Source: F1-60-MAGs149 sp037133215 (GTDB lineage Bacteria > Actinomycetota > Thermoleophilia > Gaiellales > F1-60-MAGs149). From it: DNA of 9,721 nt. Shown here one piece after another: positions 1 through 6,800 of the stretch (the stretch's first letter is position 1; each line of letters begins with the position of its first letter). Below the pieces are notes generated by a model. It ran no database searches. It was not told the origin of the DNA and saw nothing but the letters and a program-made list of their open reading frames with translations. The stretch covers positions 1-9,721 of the forward strand of contig JBAXOM010000078.1 in the NCBI GenBank assembly GCA_037133215.1. The letters run 5' to 3'. The position numbers were made by a program, and so were the translations under genes.

Positions 1-2
1 AC

Positions 3-38
3 CAAATGTCCAGATAGGGTCTGACCCCTTCTGGACAT
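3..38 (+). repeat. REP-like palindromic repeat, copy 1
   Basis: This is the first of two identical 36-bp copies. The arms ATGTCCAGA (7-15) and TCTGGACAT (30-38) are perfect inverted repeats. The core GGGTC-T-GACCC is a second, nested dyad on the same centre. Two positions between outer arm and core do not pair, which gives the element an orientation. The copy lies at the window edge, so the array may continue to the left. Short extragenic palindromes of this kind are typical of REP elements, which in many bacteria are spread by REP-associated tyrosine transposases. No such transposase is visible here, so that link is inference. Confidence 0.8.
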
Positions 39-58
39 CGACCAGCGTGTGCGTCTAT

Positions 59-94
59 CAAATGTCCAGATAGGGTCTGACCCCTTCTGGACAT
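59..94 (+). repeat. REP-like palindromic repeat, copy 2
   Basis: This copy is base-for-base identical to copy 1 over 36 bp, in the same orientation, with a 20-bp unique spacer (39-58). Here the outer arms extend to 10 bp: AATGTCCAGA at 61-70 and TCTGGACATT at 86-95, centred on base 78. It sits 8 bp past the stop codon of the minus-strand SEC-C gene. In that gene's transcript it would fold into a long hairpin, and so could stabilise or terminate the 3' end. There is no T-run on either side to make it a classical intrinsic terminator. Confidence 0.8.
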
Positions 95-102
95 TGGCGA
101 CG

Positions 103-585
103 CTAGGCGCCGTGACACTTCTTGAACTTACGGCCCGAGCCGCAGGGGCAGGGATCGTTGCGGCCGACCTTGGTGCCACCAAATTGGGCGCCAAGGTTGG
201 GGAGAGCCTCGGTCGGAGTGGTGATTGCTCCGACTTCTGTCGCCGAACGCACCTGTTCGAGCTCGCGGACGTCCTCGTTATCGAGTGTCAAGACGGTCTC
301 GACGGGATCGGGGTTGGCAACGGCTCGAGGCGGATCGCCCGCGACGAGGCCAAGGCCCTCCAAGAGCGCAATCGCCTCCTCCGCATCGAGATCGGATGGC
401 AGCACAGGTACATCAATGCGCGATGGTGCGACGAGGCGGAACCGTTCCCACTCCATCAGTGCCAGTGGGTCTTGGGTGTCGCTGAGCGCCGCGAAGGCCT
501 TGCGGCGTCGCGTGTCTGACCCATCGAGTGTGGTGAGGATGCCCTCGAGCGACGACGGCAACCAGTGCTTCCAGCCGAGCTCCAT
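103..585 (-). CDS. small SEC-C metal-binding motif protein
   Basis: The protein is 160 aa. Its last about 20 residues are a canonical SEC-C motif: NDPCPCGSGRKFKKCHG, with zinc ligands C146, C148, C157 and H158 (CxC-x8-CH). The same motif ends many SecA proteins, where it binds zinc and SecB or ribosomes, but it also occurs on many unrelated small proteins. The first 125 residues are acidic, with predicted helical and Asp/Pro-rich stretches, and I do not recognise them as a named domain. The protein is far too short to be SecA and has no signal peptide or membrane segment, so it is probably cytoplasmic. An in-frame stop (595-597) four codons upstream rules out an earlier start. There is no Shine-Dalgarno; a -10-like box lies 6 nt before the ATG. 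It is divergent from the kinase gene. The motif is certain; the function is unknown. Confidence 0.85.
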   Translation of the reverse strand: MELGWKHWLPSSLEGILTTLDGSDTRRRKAFAALSDTQDPLALMEWERFRLVAPSRIDVPVLPSDLDAEEAIALLEGLGLVAGDPPRAVANPDPVETVLTLDNEDVRELEQVRSATEVGAITTPTEALPNLGAQFGGTKVGRNDPCPCGSGRKFKKCHGA

Positions 586-591
586 CGCTGC

Positions 592-597
592 AGCCTA
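592..597 (-). promoter_or_regulatory. candidate -10 box for a leaderless SEC-C mRNA
   Basis: Reading the minus strand, TAGGCT (TAnnnT) is followed by exactly 6 nt and then the ATG of the SEC-C gene. This spacing would put the transcription start on the A of the start codon. The gene has no Shine-Dalgarno, which agrees with a leaderless transcript. No clear -35 hexamer is present. A six-base match of this looseness can arise by chance. Confidence 0.4.
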
Positions 598-602
598 GCG
601 CC

Positions 603-620
603 GTCGGGTACGCTCCCGAC
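603..620 (+). promoter_or_regulatory. 18-bp dyad with -10-like core between divergent genes
   Basis: GTCGGG (603-608) and CCCGAC (615-620) are perfect inverted repeats around TACGCT (609-614), itself a TAnnnT -10-like hexamer facing the kinase gene. The dyad fills much of the 52-bp gap between the divergent SEC-C and kinase genes. It could be an operator over the kinase promoter, or simply a chance GC-rich hairpin. No -35 box is evident. Confidence 0.35.
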
Positions 621-637
621 TCGAGCAGGAGAACACG

Positions 638-1558
638 ATGGATCTTGATGATGCACGACTCGCGGAGCTGTTTGACGGCGTGGAGGCATTGCGCGGCGCG
701 CGCACGGTGACACCTCTCGCCGGCGGCCTGACAAACCACAACTTCAAGATCGATACCGATACGGGTTCCTTCGTCGTGCGAATCTCGGATCCCGACACCG
801 GGTTGCTGGCGATCGACCGGGACAACGAGCACGTCAACTCCGTCGCCGCAGCTGCGGCCGGCGTTGGTGCCGAGGTCGTCGATTTCGTGCCAGACAACTG
901 CATGCTCGTGCTCGAGTTCCTTGAGGACACCGAGACGATGTCGCGGGAAACGATGCAGCGTGGCGATCGACTCGACTTCGCAGCTGCTGCGATTCGCCAG
1001 TTGCATCAGGGACCTGCGTTTCGCGACCCCTTTGACATGTTCGCCATCCAGCGCGGCTACCGCGAGGTCTGCCGCGAGCGGGGCTTCGTGCTGCCCGACC
1101 GATACGACGAGTTCGAGCCCAAGGTACGCCGCCTGGAGCAGGCCATGCGACTCAACCCCGAGGCGCTCGTGCCGTGCAACAACGATCTCCTGGCCGAGAA
1201 CTTTCTCTGGGACGGCACGCGCTTTCGCCTGATCGACTGGGAGTACTCCGGAATGAACGAGGCGTCGTTCGAACTTGGCAACGTCTGGAGCGAGTCCGAC
1301 CTCTCGCTGACGCAGCTTGAGGAACTCGTCGCGGCCTATTGGGGCGAGGCGACACCCGCCAAGATTGCCCGGGCCCGCATGTGGGGCCTGATGTCGAAGT
1401 ACGGCTGGACGCTGTGGGGCGTCATCCAGCACAACCTCTCCGATATCGACTTCGACTTCTGGGAGTGGCTGATGGACAAGCACGATCGCGCCACGCTCGA
1501 GTTTGACGGAGTCGACTTTGATCGCCTCGTCGCGGACATCGAGAGTGATGTCGTCTAA
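638..1558 (+). CDS. choline/ethanolamine kinase-like phosphotransferase (APH fold)
   Basis: The protein is 306 aa, normal for the choline/ethanolamine kinase branch of the aminoglycoside-phosphotransferase fold. Visible elements, in order, are a nucleotide loop LAGGLTNHNFKI (27-38), a strand FVVRIS with R48 in the usual ATP-contacting position, a catalytic loop CNNDLLAENF (180-189) with D183 and metal-binding N188, and LIDWEYSG (198-205) with metal-binding D200. The likely reaction is ATP-dependent phosphorylation of a hydroxyl on choline, ethanolamine or a related small amino alcohol in the cytoplasm; the substrate cannot be read from the sequence. The expected histidine of the CHND loop is Asn at 181. 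The start is fixed by AGGAG at 627-631, 6 nt before the ATG. The 3' end overlaps the dehydrogenase gene by 11 bp, suggesting coupled translation and a shared pathway. Family is certain, substrate is inference. Confidence 0.85.
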   Translation: MDLDDARLAELFDGVEALRGARTVTPLAGGLTNHNFKIDTDTGSFVVRISDPDTGLLAIDRDNEHVNSVAAAAAGVGAEVVDFVPDNCMLVLEFLEDTETMSRETMQRGDRLDFAAAAIRQLHQGPAFRDPFDMFAIQRGYREVCRERGFVLPDRYDEFEPKVRRLEQAMRLNPEALVPCNNDLLAENFLWDGTRFRLIDWEYSGMNEASFELGNVWSESDLSLTQLEELVAAYWGEATPAKIARARMWGLMSKYGWTLWGVIQHNLSDIDFDFWEWLMDKHDRATLEFDGVDFDRLVADIESDVV

Positions 1559-2486
1559 ACCGCTTCTCTTGGTCCGCTATCGCCTCGCCGGCGGGCTGAT
1601 GGACGAGGTGCTCGAGCGATGTGACGTGCGCTTCCTCGACGGTCCCGTCTTGCCACCGACGTCGCCGGAAGATCTCGCGCGAACGTGGGGGATCTGGACG
1701 TTTGGTGAGCAGATCGATGACGACCTGCTCGATCGCATGCCCGCACTGAGGTGTGTCGTCAACTTTGGCGTTGGCGTCGACGGCATTGATCGAGAGTGCC
1801 TCGAGCGTCGGGGCGTCGTCTTCGCCTGGCCGATCGGTGCCAACGCTGAGGCCGTCGCCGACCACGCGATGGCGCTGCTGCTTGCCGTCACACACCGCAT
1901 CGTCGAGAACGACGCGCTCATCCGGCGAGGCGACTGGGAGACCGACAGCTACCTGCCACTGATGGCGGGCGATATCTACGGCAAGCGACTTGGCGTGATT
2001 GGGCTCGGCTCAATCGGCCAAGCCTTCGTGCGGCGCGCGCACGGGTTTGCGATGGACGTGCGTTACGCAACACCACGGCGCCTCGCGCCCGAGCGTGAAG
2101 CCGAGCTTGGTATCGAGCACAGCGAACTCGACGACCTGCTCTCTTGGGCCGATGTGATCAGCCTGCATTGCCCGTTGACCGATGAGACGCGTGGGCTACT
2201 GACGCGCGAACGGATTGGGCTCCTGCGTCCGGAAGCGGTCGTAATCAACACGGCGCGCGGCGGCGTGATCGACCAAGACGCGCTGATCGAGGCACTCGTC
2301 GAACGGCGGATCGCCGGTGCGGGACTCGACGTCTTCAGCGATGAACCGCGCGTACCGCTCGCCCTGCGCGAACTGCAGAACGTCGTCCTAACACCGCACA
2401 TCGCGGATGCCACACCGGGTGCCGAGGCGGCACTGATCGCACACTGTGCGGGTGTTGTGCTGGACGTCCTGAACGCGACGACTTAA
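1548..2486 (+). CDS. D-2-hydroxyacid dehydrogenase, NAD(P)-dependent
   Basis: The protein is 312 aa and belongs to the phosphoglycerate/glyoxylate-hydroxypyruvate reductase family. It shows the Rossmann loop GLGSIG (152-157), the substrate-binding arginine R237 in INTARGG, the catalytic-pair glutamate E266 in DVFSDEP, and the general acid H284 in LTPHIAD. The strand after the nucleotide loop reads VRYATPRR (171-178). It lacks the aspartate that selects NAD+ and carries Thr and two arginines, suggesting an NADP(H) preference as in GhrB/GRHPR enzymes. The likely reaction is reversible reduction of a 2-ketoacid such as glyoxylate or hydroxypyruvate. I chose the ATG inside the end of the kinase gene (11-bp overlap). 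The frame stays open 15 codons further up, but those codons lie in kinase coding sequence and resemble no family N-terminus. The Shine-Dalgarno is weak, so translation probably depends on coupling to the kinase. Confidence 0.9.
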   Translation: MSSKPLLLVRYRLAGGLMDEVLERCDVRFLDGPVLPPTSPEDLARTWGIWTFGEQIDDDLLDRMPALRCVVNFGVGVDGIDRECLERRGVVFAWPIGANAEAVADHAMALLLAVTHRIVENDALIRRGDWETDSYLPLMAGDIYGKRLGVIGLGSIGQAFVRRAHGFAMDVRYATPRRLAPEREAELGIEHSELDDLLSWADVISLHCPLTDETRGLLTRERIGLLRPEAVVINTARGGVIDQDALIEALVERRIAGAGLDVFSDEPRVPLALRELQNVVLTPHIADATPGAEAALIAHCAGVVLDVLNATT

Positions 2487-3724
2487 AGCAGTTCAGGCGG
2501 GTCTTCCAGGAGCCCGAGCCGACCTGCGAGCCACCCAGCCGTCGTTGCCTGTAGGAGTAGCGTCACGACGACCGCAAAGGTAACGAGCGCGAGGACGATG
2601 TCTGCGCCGGCGACGTGCTCGCTGACCAACAGGCTCGCAACCGAGATTGGCACGACACCGGTCTCGCGGCACCACGAGATGAACGTCTTTTCCTGGCGTG
2701 TCCACGCCCCTCGCCGGTCGGCGGTAAGACACGCGAAGACGGTGACGGGACGCGCAATGAGGACGAAGACCGCCATCACCGCGAGTCCAGGGAAGAGGTA
2801 CTGGCGCAGCAGGTCAAGGTTGAGATTGATGCCAACCACGACGAAGATCGCGAGCATGACGATGTCGGCCGTCTGGGTCGTAAAGATCTCGAGTTGGCGC
2901 TCCTGCTCGTGGTCGTGATCAACCCGCAGCAGATCCTTATTACTGACGATCAGTCCAGCAATAAATGCCGCGAGGTACGGCGAACCGCCCGCGACTTCGC
3001 TGAAGGAATACGAGAGCGCCAGCAACGCAAGCAGCGTCGCGGCTGGCAAGGCCCGCAGGACGCCGAAGCGGTGAGTTGAGAGGAGAATCGCCATCAGCAC
3101 ACCCGCGACGATTCCGATGGCTACACCGATGCCGATGCTCGTCAGAAAATCGATCGCTGGCGTGTAGCTCATATCGCTTGTGCCAGCGGCCGCGCTCGCG
3201 GTCACGATGCCTGCCATCGTCAACGCAAAGACGGCGCTCATCGGATCGTTGAGCGCGCTCTCGGCGATCACGGTCTGCGCGATCTTTGGTCGCAGACCAA
3301 GTCGATCGAAGAGTGGGATGAGAATGGCCGGATCGGTAGCGGCCAAGACGGCGCCGGCCATCAGGGCGATCTGCCACGACACACCGAAAAGAGGAATAAC
3401 GGCAATCGCGAGGATGCCAGCCGTGATCATCACACCGGGTATCGCAAGCAGGAGCAATCCGACAGCTGTTTGGGAGATCACTCGCACCGAGATCCCGAGT
3501 GCACCATGAAACAGAATCAGAGCGACGCCGAGGGAGAAGAGGAGGGAGGGGCCAGCGCTATCGAGTGGGACTGATACGAGGTCGAGGGCGGACGGTCCGC
3601 AGACAAGACCGACGGCGATCAGGACGACCATGACCGGTAGACGGAGGAGCTCTGCGACGGGCACCGCCACCAAGGCGATCGCGAGCACGACACCGACGGT
3701 GCGGAGGATTTCCTCGACTTCCAC
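2483..3724 (-). CDS. CPA1-type cation:proton antiporter (NhaP/CvrA-like)
   Basis: The protein is 413 aa and very hydrophobic, with about 12 membrane segments from residue 9 to about 400. It would exchange Na+ or K+ for protons across the inner membrane. Diagnostic features are AATDPA (128-133, with D131), the ion-site signature ESALNDP (155-161) with N159-D160 typical of electroneutral CPA1 exchangers, ARPVTVF (324-330), and WCRETGVVP (351-359) in the place where many relatives have an Arg-Gly-Ala motif. It ends soon after the last membrane helix with no TrkA-N/TrkA-C or USP regulatory domain. The start is GTG at 3722-3724, which keeps the first helix; there is no Shine-Dalgarno, but a TAnnnT box lies 6 nt upstream. 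It converges on the dehydrogenase (stops overlap by 4 bp) and diverges from nrdJ. Whether Na+ or K+ is transported cannot be read. Confidence 0.88.
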   Translation of the reverse strand: MEVEEILRTVGVVLAIALVAVPVAELLRLPVMVVLIAVGLVCGPSALDLVSVPLDSAGPSLLFSLGVALILFHGALGISVRVISQTAVGLLLLAIPGVMITAGILAIAVIPLFGVSWQIALMAGAVLAATDPAILIPLFDRLGLRPKIAQTVIAESALNDPMSAVFALTMAGIVTASAAAGTSDMSYTPAIDFLTSIGIGVAIGIVAGVLMAILLSTHRFGVLRALPAATLLALLALSYSFSEVAGGSPYLAAFIAGLIVSNKDLLRVDHDHEQERQLEIFTTQTADIVMLAIFVVVGINLNLDLLRQYLFPGLAVMAVFVLIARPVTVFACLTADRRGAWTRQEKTFISWCRETGVVPISVASLLVSEHVAGADIVLALVTFAVVVTLLLQATTAGWLAGRLGLLEDPPELL

Positions 3725-3730
3725 TCGTGT

Positions 3731-3736
3731 AGTGTA
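3731..3736 (-). promoter_or_regulatory. candidate -10 box for a leaderless antiporter mRNA
   Basis: On the minus strand TACACT is followed by exactly 6 nt and then the GTG start codon, which would place the transcription start on that G. There is no Shine-Dalgarno before the GTG, consistent with leaderless translation. No convincing -35 hexamer lies 16-18 bp upstream. The geometry is the same as at the SEC-C gene. Confidence 0.4.
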
Positions 3737-3754
3737 GAGGCAAGAAATCCGCTT

Positions 3755-3777
3755 CAGACCGCGAGGTCGGGAGTCTG
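3755..3777. promoter_or_regulatory. nested dyads in the antiporter/nrdJ intergenic region
   Basis: CAGAC (3755-3759) and GTCTG (3773-3777) form an inverted repeat. Inside it, GACC-GCGA-GGTC (3757-3768) forms an alternative short hairpin that shares bases with the left arm, so the two are mutually exclusive. The position, between two divergent genes, would suit a regulator binding site. I do not recognise it as an NrdR box or a complete cobalamin riboswitch. This may be chance structure. Confidence 0.25.
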
Positions 3778-3796
3778 TCCGATGGGGGCGCTAAGT

Positions 3797-3830
3797 TTGT
3801 CATCCCCCGTGAGACAACGGGTACTAGATT
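3797..3830 (+). promoter_or_regulatory. nrdJ: possible nrdJ promoter with internal dyad
   Basis: TTGTCA (3797-3802) resembles a -35 box. TACTAG (3822-3827) or TAGATT (3825-3830) could be the -10 box, but spacings of 19 and 22 bp are longer than ideal. Between them lies an inverted repeat, CCCGT (3806-3810) with ACGGG (3817-3821), where a repressor could bind. Transcription from here would give a leader of about 30 nt ending in the strong ribosome binding site. Confidence 0.3.
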
Positions 3831-3856
3831 TCGTACACGCCACCGCGGGGTGGTTT

Positions 3857-3862
3857 AGGAGG
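3857..3862 (+). promoter_or_regulatory. nrdJ: strong Shine-Dalgarno that fixes the nrdJ start
   Basis: A full AGGAGG lies 6 nt before the ATG at 3869. The reading frame is open back to an ATG at 3782, but that upstream stretch has no ribosome binding site and its 29 residues do not resemble NrdJ N-termini. This site decides the start. Confidence 0.9.
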
Positions 3863-3868
3863 AACACG

Positions 3869-6800
3869 ATGGAGATCGAACGCCGATACACCACAGAAGG
3901 GAACGATCCGTACGATGGGATCTCCTTCGTCGAGCGGACGTCTCGTATCGTCAATCCCGATGGTTCTGTTGCGTTTGAGGCCACGATCATGGCTCCCGAA
4001 GCCTGGAGCCAGGTTGCTGTCGATATTCTCGCGCAGAAGTACTGCCGCAAGGCCGGCGTTGCCGCGCAGTTGAAGCCGATCAGTGAGGACGGCGTGCCCG
4101 AGTGGTTGCAGCGCCATGAGCCCGACGAGGATGCGATTGCCGCGCTACCCGAAGATCAGCGCTTCGTAGGTGAGAACGACGCCCGTCAGGTCTTTGGTCG
4201 CCTTGCTGGCTGCTGGGCGTACTGGGGCTACACGCACGACTACTTCGACGAGGCTGGTGCGCTCGCGTTCCGCGACGAGCTGCAGGCGATGCTTGCTCTC
4301 CAGGTTGCCGCACCGAACTCGCCGCAGTGGTTCAACACCGGACTGCACTGGGCCTACGGAATCTCCGGACCGCCTCAGGGCCATTGGTACTGCGAGCCCC
4401 GCTCGGGCGAGCTGAAGCGTTCGACGAGCGCCTACGAGCGCCCTGCGCCGCACGCCTGCTTTATTCAGTCCGTCGACGACGACCTCGTCAACGAGGGCGG
4501 CATCATGGACCTCTGGGTCCGCGAAGCACGCGTCTTCAAGTACGGCTCGGGTACTGGTTCGAACTTCTCGAAGCTGCGTGGCTCGGAGGAGCGTCTCTCC
4601 GGTGGTGGTCGCTCGTCGGGTCTGATGAGCTTCCTCAAGATCGGCGACCGCGCTGCGGGCGCGATCAAGTCGGGTGGTACGACGCGTCGCGCCGCAAAGA
4701 TGGTCACGCTCGACCTCGACCATCCCGACATCGAGCAGTACGTCCGCTGGAAGGTTGTCGAAGAGACCAAGGTCGCCGCACTCGTGGCCGGCTCCAAGAT
4801 GCTCAATCGACACCTCAACGCCGTGCTCGCCGCGACGCAAGAGGGCGAGGGTGACGCGCGCTATGTCGCACGCGACAACCCGGAGCTCGCAAAGGCCGTT
4901 CGCGGTGCCCGTGCTGGCGGCGTCCCCGACGCCTCGATCCAGCGCACGCTCGATCTCGCCAAGCAGGGCGTCAAGGAACTCCAGATTGACGAGTACGACA
5001 CCGACTGGCAGGGCGAGGCCTACCTGACCGTTTCCGGTCAGAACTCGAACAACTCCGTCCGCATCACGAACGCCTTCATGGAGGCCGTCGAGGCCGATCG
5101 CGATTGGCCGCTCTACGACCGCACGGAACTATCGCGCGCCAGCAAGCAGGAGCGCGACCCCGAGCCCAGCAAGGTGCTGCGTGCTCGCGACCTGTGGGAC
5201 CAGATCTGCGAGGCAGCCTGGCTGTGCGCCGATCCGGGCGTCCAGTTCCACGACGCCACGAACGAATGGCACACGTGCCCCGTCGACGGTCCGATCGTGG
5301 CCTCCAACCCGTGCGCCGAGTACGTCTTCCTGGACGACACGGCCTGCAACCTGGCCTCGATGAACCTGATGACGTTCGATCGCGGCGATCACTTCGATCA
5401 CGTGCTGTTCCGTCACGCCAGCCGACTGTGGACGATCGTCCTCGAGATCTCCGTCTTGATGGCGCAGTTCCCGAGCCGTGAGATCGCGGAGCGTTCGTAC
5501 CTCTACCGCACGCTCGGGCTGGGCTACGCGAACCTCGGAGCCCTCTCGATGCAGCGTGGCATCGCGTACGACTCGCCGGAGGCCGTGGCCTTCTGCGGAG
5601 CGATCAGCGCGATCATGCACTTCACCTCGCTGGCAACGAGTGCCGAGCTAGCCGCTGAGCACGGGGCGTTCGACGCCTACGACCGCAACAAGGACGACAT
5701 GTTGCGCGTGGTTCGCAACCATCGCCGAGCGGCCTACGCCGCGCCGGCGGGTGAGTACGAAGGCCTGACCGTGATGCCCGAAGGCATCGATGCGAGCGTC
5801 TGCGAGCCAGAGCTGCTCGAGGTTGCCCGCTACGAGGCCGACCGCGCACTCGCTCTTGGCGAGATGCACGGCTTCCGCAACGCGCAGGTCACACTGATCG
5901 CCCCGACCGGGACGATCGGTCTCGTGATGGACTGCGACACGACAGGCATCGAGCCCGACTTCGCGCTCGTCAAGTTTAAGAAGCTGGCCGGTGGTGGCTA
6001 CTTCAAGATCGTCAACGCGTCGGTCCCGCCGGCACTTGTCCATCTTGGTTACACCCCTGAGCAGGTCGATGAGATCGTGCGCTATTGCGTCGGCTCCGGC
6101 TCGCTGGAGGGTGCACCACACATCAACCCCGAGACGCTCCGCAGCTTTGGCTTCACCGAGACCATGCTGGCAGCGGTCGAGGCGATCCTGCCGACCGCCT
6201 TCGATCCACGCTTTGCCTTCACGCGTTACTCCGTGGGCGACGACGCGATCGTCAAAGAGCTCGGCATCGACCGCGAAGACCTCGACGCACCTGGCTTTGA
6301 TCTCCTGACCGCACTTGGCTTTAGTGCCGAGGAGATCGACGAGGCCAACGTCTACATCTGCGGCACGATGACCGTTGAGGGTGCGCCGCACATCAAGGAC
6401 GAGCACCTCTCGGTGTTCGATTGCGCCAACAAGTGTGGGCGCCTCGGCACCCGCGCCATCCGCGCACTCGCACACGTCGAGATGATGGCGGCGGCACAGC
6501 CGTTCCTGTCGGGCGCGATCTCGAAGACGATCAACCTGCCGGCCTCTGCCTCGATTGCGGACGTCGCTGAGTGCTACCGCGTCTCGTGGAAGAAGATGGT
6601 CAAGGCCAACGCGCTCTACCGTGACGGCTCGAAGCTCTCGCAGCCACTCTCGGGTGCTGCCGCTGACGCGCTCGATGTCGGCGACGAGTTTGAGGTCGCA
6701 ACCGAGTTGCCAAACGCTGAGCAGGGCGCAGAGCGCGTCGTCCAGATCATGGGCGAGCGTCGTCGTCTGCCGCATCGTCGTGCCGGGTACACCCAGAAGG

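Noticed and set aside
3..94. CRISPR array
   Set aside because: Only two copies are visible, the single spacer is 20 bp (too short for usual arrays), the repeat is a full-length palindrome, and no cas gene is present.
103..585. Remnant of a secA gene
   Set aside because: The zinc motif matches the SecA tail, but the preceding 125 residues show no SecA helical-scaffold or motor sequence, and the frame is intact with its own start.
413..1483. A 356-codon open frame on the minus strand, antisense to the kinase
   Set aside because: It covers the kinase and the start of the SEC-C gene, both well supported by motifs, and has low-complexity shadow composition.
1503..1547. N-terminal extension of the D-2-hydroxyacid dehydrogenase
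   Set aside because: Fifteen codons lie entirely within kinase coding sequence, with no Shine-Dalgarno and no match to family N-termini.
3600..3868. Cobalamin riboswitch upstream of nrdJ
   Set aside because: One segment matches the B12 box at only about 10 of 16 positions. The upstream conserved core that should precede it would have to lie in antiporter coding sequence and is not recognisable.
3782..3868. N-terminal extension of NrdJ from an upstream ATG
   Set aside because: It has no ribosome binding site and no family resemblance, and it overlaps the likely promoter. The AGGAGG at 3857-3862 clearly serves the ATG at 3869.
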